Shown in pieces: positions 53,453-62,391 of a DNA stretch of 64,000 nucleotides; the first letter of the stretch is position 1; each line of letters starts with the position of its first letter. A program made the position numbers and the translations under genes. Origin of the DNA: Paenibacillus sp. JDR-2 (GTDB lineage Bacteria > Bacillota > Bacilli > Paenibacillales > Paenibacillaceae); the NCBI RefSeq assembly GCF_000023585.1, contig NC_012914.1, positions 5,153,501-5,217,500 on the forward strand, in the 5' to 3' direction. Below the pieces are notes generated by a model. That model worked only from the letters and a program-made list of their open reading frames with translations, searched no databases and was not told where the DNA came from.

Positions 53453-53746
53453 CTACTGATTTCTATCAGCGTAGGTTTTTAAATTTTTGATCAGATCGTC
53501 GCAGAATGCCGCAACGTCACTGCCCGTCACTTCAAGCACGCCTTTCCCCAAGGCCGCCCCCTCTTCGAAAAGATCGATAATCCCCGAGAGCACTCCCATC
53601 CAATCGGTGGGCTCGACAGGACCGACCTTAAAGAGATATTTTTGGATCTCTTTATAAACGATCTGATAATCCCGCGGGAGGGCTTTGACGCGCGCCACGT
53701 GCGAACGCCACTCTTTTTTGCCTTCGATGATATCTCGTATGCTCAT
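53453..53746 (-). CDS. DUF1048 protein (second copy)
   Basis: 97 residues, helical. Shares the DUF1048 pattern with its neighbour: ALPRDYQIVYKEIQKYLFK and GVLEVTGSDVAAFCDDLIKN. Follows the first copy by nine bases. The role of these small proteins is unknown; they are regularly found behind a PadR regulator. Third gene of the unit. Confidence 0.8.
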   Translation of the reverse strand: MSIRDIIEGKKEWRSHVARVKALPRDYQIVYKEIQKYLFKVGPVEPTDWMGVLSGIIDLFEEGAALGKGVLEVTGSDVAAFCDDLIKNLKTYADRNQ

Positions 53747-53755
53747 TTTACCCTC

Positions 53756-54103
53756 CTATTTACCTAATTTTTTAGCGATACTATAGTTAAGCTGCTCACG
53801 CCATTTGTCGCGGAAAGACTTCGCTCCTTCTTCGCCGGCTAGCGCCGAACAGAAGCCTTTGATATCGTCACCCAGAACCTCTCGGACGCTCTGACCGTCC
53901 GCAGCCGTTTCTTCAAGCAGGCCTAGAACACCATCAAGAATCGGCATGAGGTTACGACCGGTAAAATCCGAATACTGAAAAAGATTGGAGTAAATGTCTT
54001 TCCATGCCGCTTGATAGTCAGCCGGCAGCTTTTTGACGCGCGCTTCAAAGGCTTTGAATTCTTTAGTCATGTCACTGCCAGTGATTTTTTCCCAGAAATT
54101 CAT
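53756..54103 (-). CDS. DUF1048 protein (first copy)
   Basis: 115 residues, helical, with KLPADYQAAWKDIYSNLFQ and REVLGDDIKGFCSALAGEE. ATG overlaps the stop of the PadR gene (TAATG) and follows AAGGAGGAG; the frame extends 16 codons into padR but has no ribosome site there. The middle gene of PadR-DUF1048-DUF1048. Confidence 0.82.
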   Translation of the reverse strand: MNFWEKITGSDMTKEFKAFEARVKKLPADYQAAWKDIYSNLFQYSDFTGRNLMPILDGVLGLLEETAADGQSVREVLGDDIKGFCSALAGEEGAKSFRDKWREQLNYSIAKKLGK

Positions 54104-54429
54104 TACTTCTCCTCCTTTAACTCGTTCATCTTTAATGATATGAACTCCCATTTTCCCCAGAACCTCTTCAGTTCCTGGCGCCCTGCTTCATTAATCGCGA
54201 AAAACTTACGCGGCGGTCCCATATCGGAGGGTTTCTTCGTGATCTCCACCAGCTTGTTTTTTTCAAGTCTAATCAGGATGGTGTACACCGTCCCTTCCAC
54301 AACATCCGTGAAGCCAAGGGCGTTCAGGCGCCGCGTGATTTCGTAGCCGTAGGTTTCGTTGCGGCTTATTATTTCAAGGATACAGCCCTCGAGCACCCCT
54401 TTGAGCATTTCCGTTAGATTTTCCAGCAC
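54103..54429 (-). CDS. PadR-family regulator
   Basis: 108 residues. Winged helix with LEGCILEIISRNETYGYEITRRL, VVEGTVYTILIRLEKNKLVE and GPPRKFFAINEAGRQEL. GTG start at 54429, five bases after AGGAG. It most likely represses its own operon; GTATT-CAGT-AATAC (54458-54471) lies just upstream and could be its site. Confidence 0.88.
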   Translation of the reverse strand: MLENLTEMLKGVLEGCILEIISRNETYGYEITRRLNALGFTDVVEGTVYTILIRLEKNKLVEITKKPSDMGPPRKFFAINEAGRQELKRFWGKWEFISLKMNELKEEK

Positions 54430-54457
54430 AATCACTCCTTGCTATTCTGTATCACTT

Positions 54458-54471
54458 GTATTCAGTAATAC
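54458..54471. promoter_or_regulatory. Palindrome before the PadR gene
   Basis: GTATT-CAGT-AATAC, perfect 5-bp arms, 28 bases before the start codon. Candidate PadR operator. Confidence 0.35.
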
Positions 54472-54732
54472 TAACTACCGCTATATAGTAACACTCAGTA
54501 GCGGATCTGTCAATAACATCTCATTTCAAACGATTTTTAACACAATCGTAGTTATACAATAGAGTCGATAAAACTACCTAATATGCGACAACGGAAAGTG
54601 ACATCATTTATCCGCCACTTTCTATATAATCGAATAGCGGCAAAAACTATGAATACCTGAAATGATAGTTAGAGGCAGCGGGTATAGAAGGTTACTGTCC
54701 ACTAATATGAGGCACAGGAAAGGTGGAACTGC

Positions 54733-54933
54733 ATGTACGTAAGTCAAACTATGCAGCAGGTGAAAGAAGATATGTTAAATGGAGAATGGGTGGGTAAGCT
54801 CATTCATATGCGTGACACTACTAAATCGATTAAGGTGACACTTGAACCTATACAAGCCGGAAATGGGTTTTTAGAGTTATACGAGAGGCTGGGGTACGGC
54901 TTCTATAAATGGAGTCAAGGTGTAAGTGCGTAG
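54733..54933 (+). CDS. Hypothetical protein, 66 residues
   Basis: Soluble, with MYVSQTMQQVKEDMLNGEWV at the start. ATG six bases after AAAGGTGG. Not recognised. Followed by a bidirectional terminator shared with the LysR gene. Confidence 0.45.
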   Translation: MYVSQTMQQVKEDMLNGEWVGKLIHMRDTTKSIKVTLEPIQAGNGFLELYERLGYGFYKWSQGVSA

Positions 54934-54975
54934 CGAATTCATCTAGCTGTCAATTAATAATAGGATGACCAAAAC

Positions 54976-55004
54976 AGGCAAGCGATCCTTACGATCGCTT
55001 GCCT
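54976..55004. terminator. Terminator between the 54733 and LysR genes
   Basis: Perfect 12-bp stem AGGCAAGCGATC/GATCGCTTGCCT, five-base loop, T's on both sides. Confidence 0.8.
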
Positions 55005-55007
55005 TTA

Positions 55008-55895
55008 TTATGCTCTAAATTCCCGGAAATAATGGATTGCGAATTGCTTTAAGGATGCGGCGGCCGGAGAGAGATATTTCCCCTCCAGGAGAGCAAGACC
55101 TAACACCCTTCGAGAGTTATCGTCCCGTACGCGTACCTGTCGGATTTGGCTCGGATCCAAGCCCGACGATGGCAGCAGAGACACGCCCAGCCCGGCGGCT
55201 ACAAGTCCCGCCGCGATGGAAGTCTCTTCTCCCTCGAACGTTACTCTGGGGCGGATACCACTCTGCTGGAACAGCCGGTCTACCGTGTCGCGCAGAGCGT
55301 AGCCTTTCTTCAGCAAGATAAACGGCTCTTCCGCCAGCTCCTCTAATGCCAGACTATCGGCGCCCGCCAGCGGGTGTCCGGCCGGCAGTACGGCGAGCAC
55401 CTCCTCGCTCCATAGCGGAATCCACTCAATCGGCAGCCGAGGCTCCGTCGGTTCGGCGATTAAGCAGAGATCCAGCTCCCCCGAATAAAGATGATTCAAC
55501 AAATTGTAGCTGTGATTCTGCTTTAGCTCGAACCGTATGGAAGGTGACTGTTCACGGAAGGCGCCTAGGAAGTCGGGTATAACCCTCGAGCTTAGTGTGT
55601 GCAGGAAGCCGAAGGCGACTTCACCAAGCTCTGGATCCACAATATCGTGAAGCTCCTTTTTTGCGGATTCCATTTCCATAAGAATTCGTTCCGCCCTCTT
55701 TAGAAATAGTTCCCCGTATCGGTTAAGCTTCAAGCTGCGTCCCTGTCGGTCAAACAAGGGAACGCCTAACTCCTCCTCCAACTTGGCGAGAGACCGGCTC
55801 AGAGCCGGTTGAGAGAGAGACAGCTGGTCCGCCGCGCGTGTCACGTGTTGCAGGCGTGCTAACGTCTGAAAGTATTCGATCTGCTGCCATTCCAA
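55008..55895 (-). CDS. LysR-family regulator
   Basis: 295 residues, TTG start eight bases after AGGGGG. Winged helix (about 3-60: IEYFQTLARLQHVTRAADQLSLSQPALSRSLAKLEEELG) and a type 2 periplasmic-binding effector domain. Divergent from an MFS exporter, the usual regulator-target layout; E. coli ynfL-ynfM is an example of the same pairing. Similar to the LysR at 34160. Confidence 0.9.
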   Translation of the reverse strand: MEWQQIEYFQTLARLQHVTRAADQLSLSQPALSRSLAKLEEELGVPLFDRQGRSLKLNRYGELFLKRAERILMEMESAKKELHDIVDPELGEVAFGFLHTLSSRVIPDFLGAFREQSPSIRFELKQNHSYNLLNHLYSGELDLCLIAEPTEPRLPIEWIPLWSEEVLAVLPAGHPLAGADSLALEELAEEPFILLKKGYALRDTVDRLFQQSGIRPRVTFEGEETSIAAGLVAAGLGVSLLPSSGLDPSQIRQVRVRDDNSRRVLGLALLEGKYLSPAAASLKQFAIHYFREFRA

Positions 55896-56012
55896 AAGTG
55901 AATCCCCCTATTTCATTACAAAAATGCATTGTTTTAATGATTATTATAAATTTTACATCATCATCTATCGAGAGTACAGTAAGAGGCATCACAAGCTTGT
56001 CGGGAGATGTTT

Positions 56013-57221
56013 ATGATGTCTTATTTACAATCCGGGCAGCCCGGATACACTCGTGCCTCGATGGCGCTGTTCGGCGGGGCTTTCGTTACCTTTGCGGAGC
56101 TCTACTCCACCCAGCCGCTTATGCCCGAACTAACGGAGAGGTTCGAAGTAACCCCTGCCTTATCCAGTCTGTCACTATCCGTTGCGACAATCAGCCTGGC
56201 GATCGCATTGCCTCTCGTCGCGGGCTTCTCTGACCGCTGGGGGCGCAAGCGCGTCATGAGTCTGTCGCTTCTGGCATCCGCGGCTGTATCGATTCTAGTC
56301 GCTTGCTCGCCAAACTTCCAAGCGTTGCTAATCCTGCGAGCAATACAAGGGATTGCGATATCCGGTTTCCCTGCAATCGCGATGGCCTATGTCAACGAGG
56401 AGTTCGACCCCGCCGAGAACGCGCGCGCGATGGGGCTTTACGTCAGTGGCACCTCTGTCGGGGGGATGTCAGGAAGAATCGTCATCAGCGCCTTGGCGGA
56501 TCTGTTTTCCTGGCGAATCGCCCTGCTCGCCGTTGGACTAATCAGCCTTGCGATTGCGGTCTGGTTCCTGCGTGCACTGCCGAAGGCCAGCCACTCCGCC
56601 CCTAAGCGAATTGCGCCGTCCGAAACTCTGGGGATGTCGATAAGAGCGCTGCGGAATCGCTCCCTTGCGGGGATCTATGCGCTCGGATTCTTGTTGATGG
56701 GCGGCTTCGTCGCCATGTATAACTATGTTGGTTATCTGCTGACGGGTGAACCCTACAGGCTGAGCCAGACTGTTGTGAGCTTCGTGTTCGTTGTATATTT
56801 GATGGGGACGTTCAGCTCGGCATGGATGGGCAAGCTGGCCGATCGCCTGGGAAGGCCCCAAGCGATCAGGCTGGCGATCGTTATCTCCCTAGCCGGCTGC
56901 CTTTTGACTTTATTGCCATCATTGTATGTGAAGATCCTTGGGCTCGCCTGCTTCACCTTCGGGTTCTTCGGTGCCCATTCCGTCGCTAGCGGCTGGGTCG
57001 GACGAATAGCTGCAGGCTACCGCGCACAGGCATCCTCGCTTTATCTCTTGTTTTATTACGGGGGGTCAAGCGCTGCGGGATTCGCTGGCGGCTTGTTTTG
57101 GGGCCGATACGGCTGGAACGGCGTTGTTGGCATGGTCGTGGTCGTGCTGCTCTTGGCTGGCTTGGCCGAACGACTAGTCAGTCATTCCGCCCCTAAGCCA
57201 GCAAAGGAAGCAGCGGCTTGA
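56013..57221 (+). CDS. MFS transporter (YnfM-like)
   Basis: 402 residues, twelve membrane helices. Marks: FAELYSTQPLMPEL in the first helix, AGFSDRWGRKRVMSLSL between helices 2 and 3, LADRLGRPQAIRL in the second half. Family of small-molecule exporters such as YnfM. ATG at 56013 follows GGGAG by six bases. Divergent from a LysR gene. Confidence 0.88.
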   Translation: MMSYLQSGQPGYTRASMALFGGAFVTFAELYSTQPLMPELTERFEVTPALSSLSLSVATISLAIALPLVAGFSDRWGRKRVMSLSLLASAAVSILVACSPNFQALLILRAIQGIAISGFPAIAMAYVNEEFDPAENARAMGLYVSGTSVGGMSGRIVISALADLFSWRIALLAVGLISLAIAVWFLRALPKASHSAPKRIAPSETLGMSIRALRNRSLAGIYALGFLLMGGFVAMYNYVGYLLTGEPYRLSQTVVSFVFVVYLMGTFSSAWMGKLADRLGRPQAIRLAIVISLAGCLLTLLPSLYVKILGLACFTFGFFGAHSVASGWVGRIAAGYRAQASSLYLLFYYGGSSAAGFAGGLFWGRYGWNGVVGMVVVVLLLAGLAERLVSHSAPKPAKEAAA

Positions 57222-57253
57222 TAAGCAAACGACAACAACTTGCATGCAAAATA

Positions 57254-57277
57254 AAAAGCCGCAATTATGCGGCTTTT
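57254..57277. terminator. Bidirectional terminator between the MFS and MerR genes
   Basis: AAAAGCCGCA-ATTA-TGCGGCTTTT, perfect 10-bp stem with U-runs in both directions. Confidence 0.85.
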
Positions 57278-57326
57278 GTTGTATACAGAACAAGCATTTC
57301 TAAATGTCCGCGGCGAGCACGCTGTA

Positions 57327-57689
57327 TTAAGATCTGCAATGAGTTTGAAAACTTGCTTTGCCCTCTAATACATCCATTAAAAAAACTTTTGATAATTCCA
57401 ATTTTTCTTTTTGCTCTTGGATATGTTGAATTTTCTCCATCACCAGGACTTTCTTTTCTTTATAAGAATTTTCGCTTTCATTGATGAGCAAGATTAATTC
57501 TTGAATAGTAAAACCTACGGAGAGCAGCGTTTTCACGTCCTCCAGAAAGCCAACCACTTCTTTATCATAGACGCGATAATTATTTTCATCCCTCGCTACA
57601 AATTGCACCGGAATCAACTCCTTGCGTTCATAGAATCGCAAGGTGGATATTGGCAGCCCCGTCAACTTCGAAACTTCACTCGCTTTCAT
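57327..57689 (-). CDS. MerR-family regulator
   Basis: 120 residues. Winged helix (VSKLTGLPISTLRFYERKELI, VARDENNYRVYDKEVVGFLEDVKTL) and a coiled-coil dimer helix. No metal-binding Cys in the loop, so it probably senses an organic or redox signal. ATG after AAAGGA. Divergent from the nitroreductase with a near-palindrome between. Confidence 0.88.
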   Translation of the reverse strand: MKASEVSKLTGLPISTLRFYERKELIPVQFVARDENNYRVYDKEVVGFLEDVKTLLSVGFTIQELILLINESENSYKEKKVLVMEKIQHIQEQKEKLELSKVFLMDVLEGKASFQTHCRS

Positions 57690-57728
57690 AAACTATTCCT
57701 TTCTGAACACTACAATAATTTATATTTG

Positions 57729-57748
57729 CTATAAACCAAGGTTCATAG
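57729..57748. promoter_or_regulatory. Candidate MerR operator
   Basis: CTATAAACC-AA-GGTTCATAG, 8 of 9 paired, between the divergent MerR and nitroreductase genes. MerR sites of this size usually lie in long promoter spacers. Confidence 0.45.
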
Positions 57749-57822
57749 TTCACAATAAGCACATGTTAACCAGTGACATCGCTGAAGTCAAATAATCTGG
57801 TCCCAACAAAAGGAGAGAGCTC

Positions 57823-58461
57823 ATGCCGGAACATATTCTAAACAACGATTTTATCAACATCATTACTGGCAGGCGTTCAGTACGCCATTATGATGAGAAC
57901 GTTAAGATTCCAAAGGAAGAAATGCAGGATATCATTAAAGAAGCAAGTTTAGCGCCTTCTTCTGCAAATATGCAGCCATGGCGCGTTATCGTCGTTAATA
58001 CCCCTGAAGGAAAAAACAAACTTCGGCCACTCGTGCAATTCAATACGAGGCAAAATGATACGTCAGCCGCTATGCTTATTATTTTAGGCGATACTAAAAG
58101 CGAACTGTATGTAGAGGGAATTTATGATTCAGCCGTAGAACAAGGGAAAATGCCGAAGGATTTGCGCGATAAGCAAGTCACACAAATTATGAACATGTTT
58201 CCTCTGCTGCCTAGAGAAATTAAAATCGAGGTCGCCAAAATCGATGCAAGTTTATTTGCCATGCAACTAATGTTGGTTGCCCGTGCGCATGGTTATGACA
58301 CCAATCCTATGGCAGGCTTTGAACGCGATAAGATTGTCAGCACCTTCGATCTGGACGACGAACGTTATGTACCGGTCATGATCCTCTCCATCGGCAAAGC
58401 CGCACAAGAGGGGCATGAATCTGTGCGTATGGATAGCGAGCAAATTACTTTTTGGCGCTGA
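57823..58461 (+). CDS. Nitroreductase family protein
   Basis: 212 residues. FMN-binding marks: TGRRSVRHYDENV, SLAPSSANMQPWRVIVV and the C-terminal SIGKAAQEG. Uses NAD(P)H to reduce nitro compounds or quinones. ATG follows AAAAGGAG. Regulated probably by the divergent MerR protein. Confidence 0.9.
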   Translation: MPEHILNNDFINIITGRRSVRHYDENVKIPKEEMQDIIKEASLAPSSANMQPWRVIVVNTPEGKNKLRPLVQFNTRQNDTSAAMLIILGDTKSELYVEGIYDSAVEQGKMPKDLRDKQVTQIMNMFPLLPREIKIEVAKIDASLFAMQLMLVARAHGYDTNPMAGFERDKIVSTFDLDDERYVPVMILSIGKAAQEGHESVRMDSEQITFWR

Positions 58462-58486
58462 TTGTAATTTTGCATATGCATTTAAA

Positions 58487-58514
58487 AACAGCCGATTTCA
58501 TATAATCGGCTGTT
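58487..58514. terminator. Terminator between the nitroreductase and kinase genes
   Basis: Perfect 11-bp stem AACAGCCGATT/AATCGGCTGTT, six-base loop; five T on the minus strand. Confidence 0.8.
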
Positions 58515-58526
58515 CCTGTCGTCAAT

Positions 58527-59633
58527 CTAAGCAAGAGGGAGTTTCAATGTAAACGCATAATGACCATCCTCATAGTCAAGTGTAAGGCAACCATCCTGGT
58601 GTTCTGCAAGTTGCCTCGCAATAGCAAGGCCAAGGCCAGCACCTACTTGAATATGTGCATTGCTCTCCACATGCTCCTTCTTATAAAAGCGATCAAAGAG
58701 TTTACCTTCTTGTTCTTTCGTAATTTGTTCTCCCTCGTTCGCTACAGTTAAATACACGGATGTTTCGTCAGACATTAAATAAACATCAATGTCTTTAGGT
58801 GTCTTTGAATATTTAAGAGCGTTCATCAGCAAGTTGTCTAAGATTCTTGCGACCTGTTCGGGGTCAATATGGACGGCTGCCTCATGTATGTTTAAATGTG
58901 GCCTTACGAATACATGATTCTCTTCGGCAATGGGTATAAACTCAAACAGCACTTGCTCCACTAGCTCTCGCATATCCGCTTGTTGCTTGGCAAATATCAT
59001 GTCTCCAGTGGTTAGACGGGTATAGATAAATAAATCGTCAATTAACTTCTTCAGTTGTTGGGCTTTGCTAAAAGCATTGTTTACAAACCGGTCGTATTCA
59101 TTCTCGTCTATATAGGACCTTTTACGAAGTAAATCTAAATAACCAATCATACTCGTGAGCGGAGTGCGAAGATCATGAGACACACCCGTAATAAGGTTCA
59201 TTTTAGATTCCTCGGTCTCCTTTTCCTTCCTTTTTTGCGAGGAAAGTTGTTCCGCCATCTTGTTCATGTTTCTGGCCAGCATGCCTAATTCGTCTTCCCG
59301 GCGAACAGGTACCCTATATTCAAAATTCCCTTGAGAAATCAATCCGAGCCCTTCCGAAAGCACGGAGAAATAATTAATCATACGCTTCGTTAGCAAATAA
59401 AAAGTTAACAGAAAAATCATGATGAATACGGCTAGTGAAGTGAAGATTAATAGCGGAATATACTCAAGCTTCCCTTTGGAAGTAATTGAATCGAGCAGTT
59501 GCCCGATTAGGCCAATAATATACAAACTAAGAAGGTATGATAATACAAGTGTAAAAACCATAGCCGCAAGAAAAGAATATCTTACGCTGCGTTTTATTTT
59601 GAATCGCTCACTTATCCATTTTATATCCAACAC
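58527..59633 (-). CDS. Sensor histidine kinase
   Basis: 368 residues. Two membrane helices (about 17-47 and 65-95) with a short outside loop, HAMP (about 95-148), HisKA with GVSHDLRTPLTSM, N box LMNALKYS and G box VGAGLGLAI. The start is inferred: GTG at 59633 or TTG at 59630, overlapping the response regulator by about 25 bases; the frame is open further but inside that gene. Third gene of the methyltransferase-regulator-kinase unit. Confidence 0.88.
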   Translation of the reverse strand: MLDIKWISERFKIKRSVRYSFLAAMVFTLVLSYLLSLYIIGLIGQLLDSITSKGKLEYIPLLIFTSLAVFIMIFLLTFYLLTKRMINYFSVLSEGLGLISQGNFEYRVPVRREDELGMLARNMNKMAEQLSSQKRKEKETEESKMNLITGVSHDLRTPLTSMIGYLDLLRKRSYIDENEYDRFVNNAFSKAQQLKKLIDDLFIYTRLTTGDMIFAKQQADMRELVEQVLFEFIPIAEENHVFVRPHLNIHEAAVHIDPEQVARILDNLLMNALKYSKTPKDIDVYLMSDETSVYLTVANEGEQITKEQEGKLFDRFYKKEHVESNAHIQVGAGLGLAIARQLAEHQDGCLTLDYEDGHYAFTLKLPLA

Positions 59634-60294
59634 CCCATACCGTCTTGATATACTCTGGCTTTCTTGGATTAATTTCAAGCTTCTCCCGTAGATTTCGAAT
59701 GTGTACCATGACGGTATTATCTGAAAATCCAATGCGCTCTTTCCACACCGATTCATAGATCGTATCTGCACTAAAGACTTGTCCCGGGTTAGCCGCGAGC
59801 AGCTTGAGAATCGCAAATTCAAGTGGGGTCAGCATAACTACTTGACCTCGAATCGATACAAAGTGCTTTGCAACGTCGATTACAAGTTCATCAATGGTTA
59901 TCTGATCATGTACGCCTTCTTTCGACGTAAGCATTTTCTGTCGCCTTAACTGCGCCTTCACGCGGGCAATCAGTTCCATCGGGTTAAACGGTTTTGTTAC
60001 ATAATCGTCAGCGCCTATTGATAGCCCCATAATCTTATCAATATCTCCTTCCTTCGCGGAGAGCATGATGATGGGGACGGAATATTGTTCCCGAATATGC
60101 ATGCATGCTTTTATACCGTCCATTCTCGGCATCATGACATCCAAAATAACAAGATCCACTTCCTGCTGAACAAGCAAATCGATTGCTTCTGATCCGTCGC
60201 CGGCTTCGAGAACCGAGTGTCCTTCATTTCGTAAATAAACATGAATAACGTCTCTAATTTCGGTATCATCATCCACGACTAATATGACACCCAT
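59608..60294 (-). CDS. OmpR/PhoB-family response regulator
   Basis: 228 residues. Receiver with DDD (residues 8-10), phosphoacceptor Asp in DLVILDVMMPRMDG, TKPF; winged helix C-terminal (about 130-228) ending EYIKTVWGVGYKMDK. ATG at 60294 follows GGGGAG; its stop is just inside the kinase start and its start is two bases after the methyltransferase stop. Confidence 0.92.
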   Translation of the reverse strand: MGVILVVDDDTEIRDVIHVYLRNEGHSVLEAGDGSEAIDLLVQQEVDLVILDVMMPRMDGIKACMHIREQYSVPIIMLSAKEGDIDKIMGLSIGADDYVTKPFNPMELIARVKAQLRRQKMLTSKEGVHDQITIDELVIDVAKHFVSIRGQVVMLTPLEFAILKLLAANPGQVFSADTIYESVWKERIGFSDNTVMVHIRNLREKLEINPRKPEYIKTVWGVGYKMDK

Positions 60295-60295
60295 A

Positions 60296-60874
60296 TTACT
60301 TCTCCCCTTTAAACCTATCTGGTTTCCTGCAAACATAAACAAAAGCTGGCGGAATATTCAAGGGAACCAGAGAAATGGTTTCAATTTCAAAATGCTCCGA
60401 AAGCAGGTTTTTCATCTGTAAGGAATACTGAAATGCAATTAATTTACCACCTGGTTTCAGTGCTTCTTTGCATTGTAGAATCAATTGGAGACGCATATCG
60501 GTGGGGAAATTATAAAATGGCAATCCGCTAAAAATATAATCAACTTCATGGATATTATGCTTCTTGAGCTGAGCAACTAATCTTAAAGCGTTACCTTCCC
60601 TCGTAAACTGCGGAAAATTCTGATGAAGCTTTTGAGCCATTTCTTCATCTTTTTCAAACAAAATCACCTTACTTTTAAGCATGACGCGTTTTGCAATAAC
60701 TTGAGTGATTGCACCAGTCCCAGACCCAATTTCCACAATATTCTCAGCTTCCTCCCACTTGGCCGCTGCAACCATACGATTCGCCAAATAACGCGAGCTT
60801 GGAGTAATACTACCCACATATTTAGGATTATGAATGAATTTTTTGAAAAAAAGTAGTGAATTATTCTTTAACAT
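60296..60874 (-). CDS. SAM-dependent methyltransferase (phospholipid methyltransferase-like)
   Basis: 192 residues. Class I motif VEIGSGTGAI near residue 47, then SGLPFYNF at about 116-123 and FAYVCRKP-like end (PAFVYVCRKPD). Resembles COG3963 phospholipid N-methyltransferases and rRNA dimethylases; the start (KFIHNPKYVGSITPSSRYLA) is typical of the former. First gene of an operon with a two-component system, so it is the probable output or co-regulated function. ATG after GAGGTG. Confidence 0.8.
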   Translation of the reverse strand: MLKNNSLLFFKKFIHNPKYVGSITPSSRYLANRMVAAAKWEEAENIVEIGSGTGAITQVIAKRVMLKSKVILFEKDEEMAQKLHQNFPQFTREGNALRLVAQLKKHNIHEVDYIFSGLPFYNFPTDMRLQLILQCKEALKPGGKLIAFQYSLQMKNLLSEHFEIETISLVPLNIPPAFVYVCRKPDRFKGEK

Positions 60875-61065
60875 GGTATCACCTCATTGGAATATTTGAA
60901 TATTGGTTGCCACAGATACAGCCAATTCCGTATTGTTGTCTTCTCTTAGGTACAACATCAGTTTAGGGAAAAAAACTTAGTTCCTATGTAGGTTCTTTCT
61001 GAAGAAATCCTGAAGATTTCTAGACATTGCCGCGAAGTCATTGCGCGATCCTGCTTTTTAGCTCC

Positions 61066-61098
61066 AAAAAAATAGCAGCCACAAATATGTGGCTGCTA
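61066..61098 (-). terminator. Terminator after the CBO0543-like gene
   Basis: Perfect 11-bp stem TAGCAGCCACA/TGTGGCTGCTA, AATA loop, seven T on the minus strand. Confidence 0.85.
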
Positions 61099-61228
61099 CT
61101 CGTAGTGATAACTTATGATGTGACATTTCCAGATTGAACACTTCCAGACTTTAAAAGAGTCTTTAAGCCAAACATAACTGCCGGAGACGTCTGCAAGTTT
61201 AAACTTCTTTATAATAAATCTCTTCGGA

Positions 61229-61723
61229 CTAAATTTCCTCGTTAGTTTGCGTCTGTCCAGTTTGTTTTTTCATAAACCAAAGATAAAACATCCGGGTCAA
61301 GCAAAAGGTAGCTAAAAGGGTAACCCAGGTCCAGTACCAGTGCCAGGCGATGTAGTGTATAAGCCCAGTATGCTTTTCCAACAATACCTCCAAAGCCGTC
61401 ATCCAGCTTGGAAAAAATAAATACCAGAGCGTTTTTTTGATGATGCTTTTGTCTTTTGGAAACTTCAAGTTAAACACGATGCAGATTGCAGGATAGATGA
61501 AATACTCGAACGAGAAACTGCTTCGTGTCGCATAAGGAAACTCGCGAACAGGGTATTCAATTAATTTATACTGTGCAACAAGAAGCCCAAAAAACCAAGT
61601 TAGTATTTGTTTAAACGAAAAAACGACAAACGCTTCCCTTATTTTGCTAAGAGGTATCGTAAATATTAAGAGCAAGATTGTTAATATCCAAATTCCGATT
61701 AGAATGTTTCTTTCCATTATCAT
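61229..61723 (-). CDS. CBO0543-type membrane protein
   Basis: 164 residues, five membrane helices; YPVREFP, SSFSFEYFIYPAICIVFNL and WHWYWTWVTLL are typical of the CBO0543 family, common in spore formers. Function unknown. I chose the ATG at 61723; a TTG at 61741 is immediately on the ribosome site. Confidence 0.75.
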   Translation of the reverse strand: MIMERNILIGIWILTILLLIFTIPLSKIREAFVVFSFKQILTWFFGLLVAQYKLIEYPVREFPYATRSSFSFEYFIYPAICIVFNLKFPKDKSIIKKTLWYLFFPSWMTALEVLLEKHTGLIHYIAWHWYWTWVTLLATFCLTRMFYLWFMKKQTGQTQTNEEI

Positions 61724-61814
61724 AAAGCGACACAACCTCATTAGTGTAGGGTTTATATAGTTTCACCAATCAGAGAAGATTTTAATATTAAAAACTAATT
61801 TGCCCTTCGTTCAA

Positions 61815-61848
61815 TAAAAAAGCAACCGAACGTCATACGCGGCTGCTC
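61815..61848 (-). terminator. Terminator after the MarR gene
   Basis: Imperfect hairpin AGCAACCG...CGGCTGCT with a T-run on the minus strand; 18 bases after the MarR stop. Confidence 0.6.
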
Positions 61849-61865
61849 ATCGGGAATCCCCCTCT

Positions 61866-62300
61866 TTATATGCGTTCATTAATTCTAATCAGCAATTTCT
61901 TTAAGATTTGCTTCTCCTCGTCATTAAGAGCTTGAACGATTTCATCCTCCACTTTTTGGAATGAGTCATTAAAGCCTTCAATCAATTCAACCGCTTTTGG
62001 CAATACGTATATATTTTTTTGCCGTTCATTATTGGCCGGGATTTTGCGCTCGATGAACCCTTTTTGCTCTAGACCTTGAAGCATGCTTGTAATGCTTGCC
62101 CCGCGTAGATGAAACCGATCTGCAAGATCCTTTTGAATAATATGATTATCTTGGTTCTCGTAAATATAATCGATTACTTTTCCTTGTTGAGAGCTTAATC
62201 CCAGCTCTTTTATACTCTCATCCGCTCTTTTCTTTAACTTGAGACCAATAATCTGAAACAAATCCATATAGGGCGTATCTTTTCGGGAATGCATGATCAT
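61866..62300 (-). CDS. MarR-family regulator
   Basis: 144 residues. Winged helix with LGLSSQQGKVIDYIYENQD, QKDLADRFHLRGASITSMLQGLEQKGFIERKI and ERQKNIYVLPKA. ATG seven bases after GAGGGG. Its own promoter (TTGACA-17-TATATT) and the divergent amidohydrolase promoter each carry a GTTAG-N4-CTAA operator, so it very likely represses both. Confidence 0.9.
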   Translation of the reverse strand: MIMHSRKDTPYMDLFQIIGLKLKKRADESIKELGLSSQQGKVIDYIYENQDNHIIQKDLADRFHLRGASITSMLQGLEQKGFIERKIPANNERQKNIYVLPKAVELIEGFNDSFQKVEDEIVQALNDEEKQILKKLLIRINERI

Positions 62301-62320
62301 CCATCGTCCCCTCTCTAATT

Positions 62321-62334
62321 GTTAGGAATCTAAT
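62321..62334. promoter_or_regulatory. MarR operator, copy 1 (before marR)
   Basis: GTTAGGAATCTAAT: GTTAG-N4-CTAA(T), just after the expected marR transcript start. Matches copy 2 in sequence and layout. Confidence 0.6.
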
Positions 62335-62347
62335 TGTAAGTAGCTAA

Positions 62348-62376
62348 AATATACAGTGATCCTATAGCCTTGTCAA
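62348..62376 (-). promoter_or_regulatory. Promoter of the MarR gene
   Basis: Minus strand TTGACA (62376-62371), 17 bases, TATATT (62353-62348). Confidence 0.7.
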
Positions 62377-62391
62377 ATAAAACTTAGCTTA

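Noticed and set aside
59634-59822. Upstream extension of the histidine kinase at 58527
   Set aside because: It overlaps the response regulator and encodes no membrane helix or domain; the start near 59633 gives a normal kinase.
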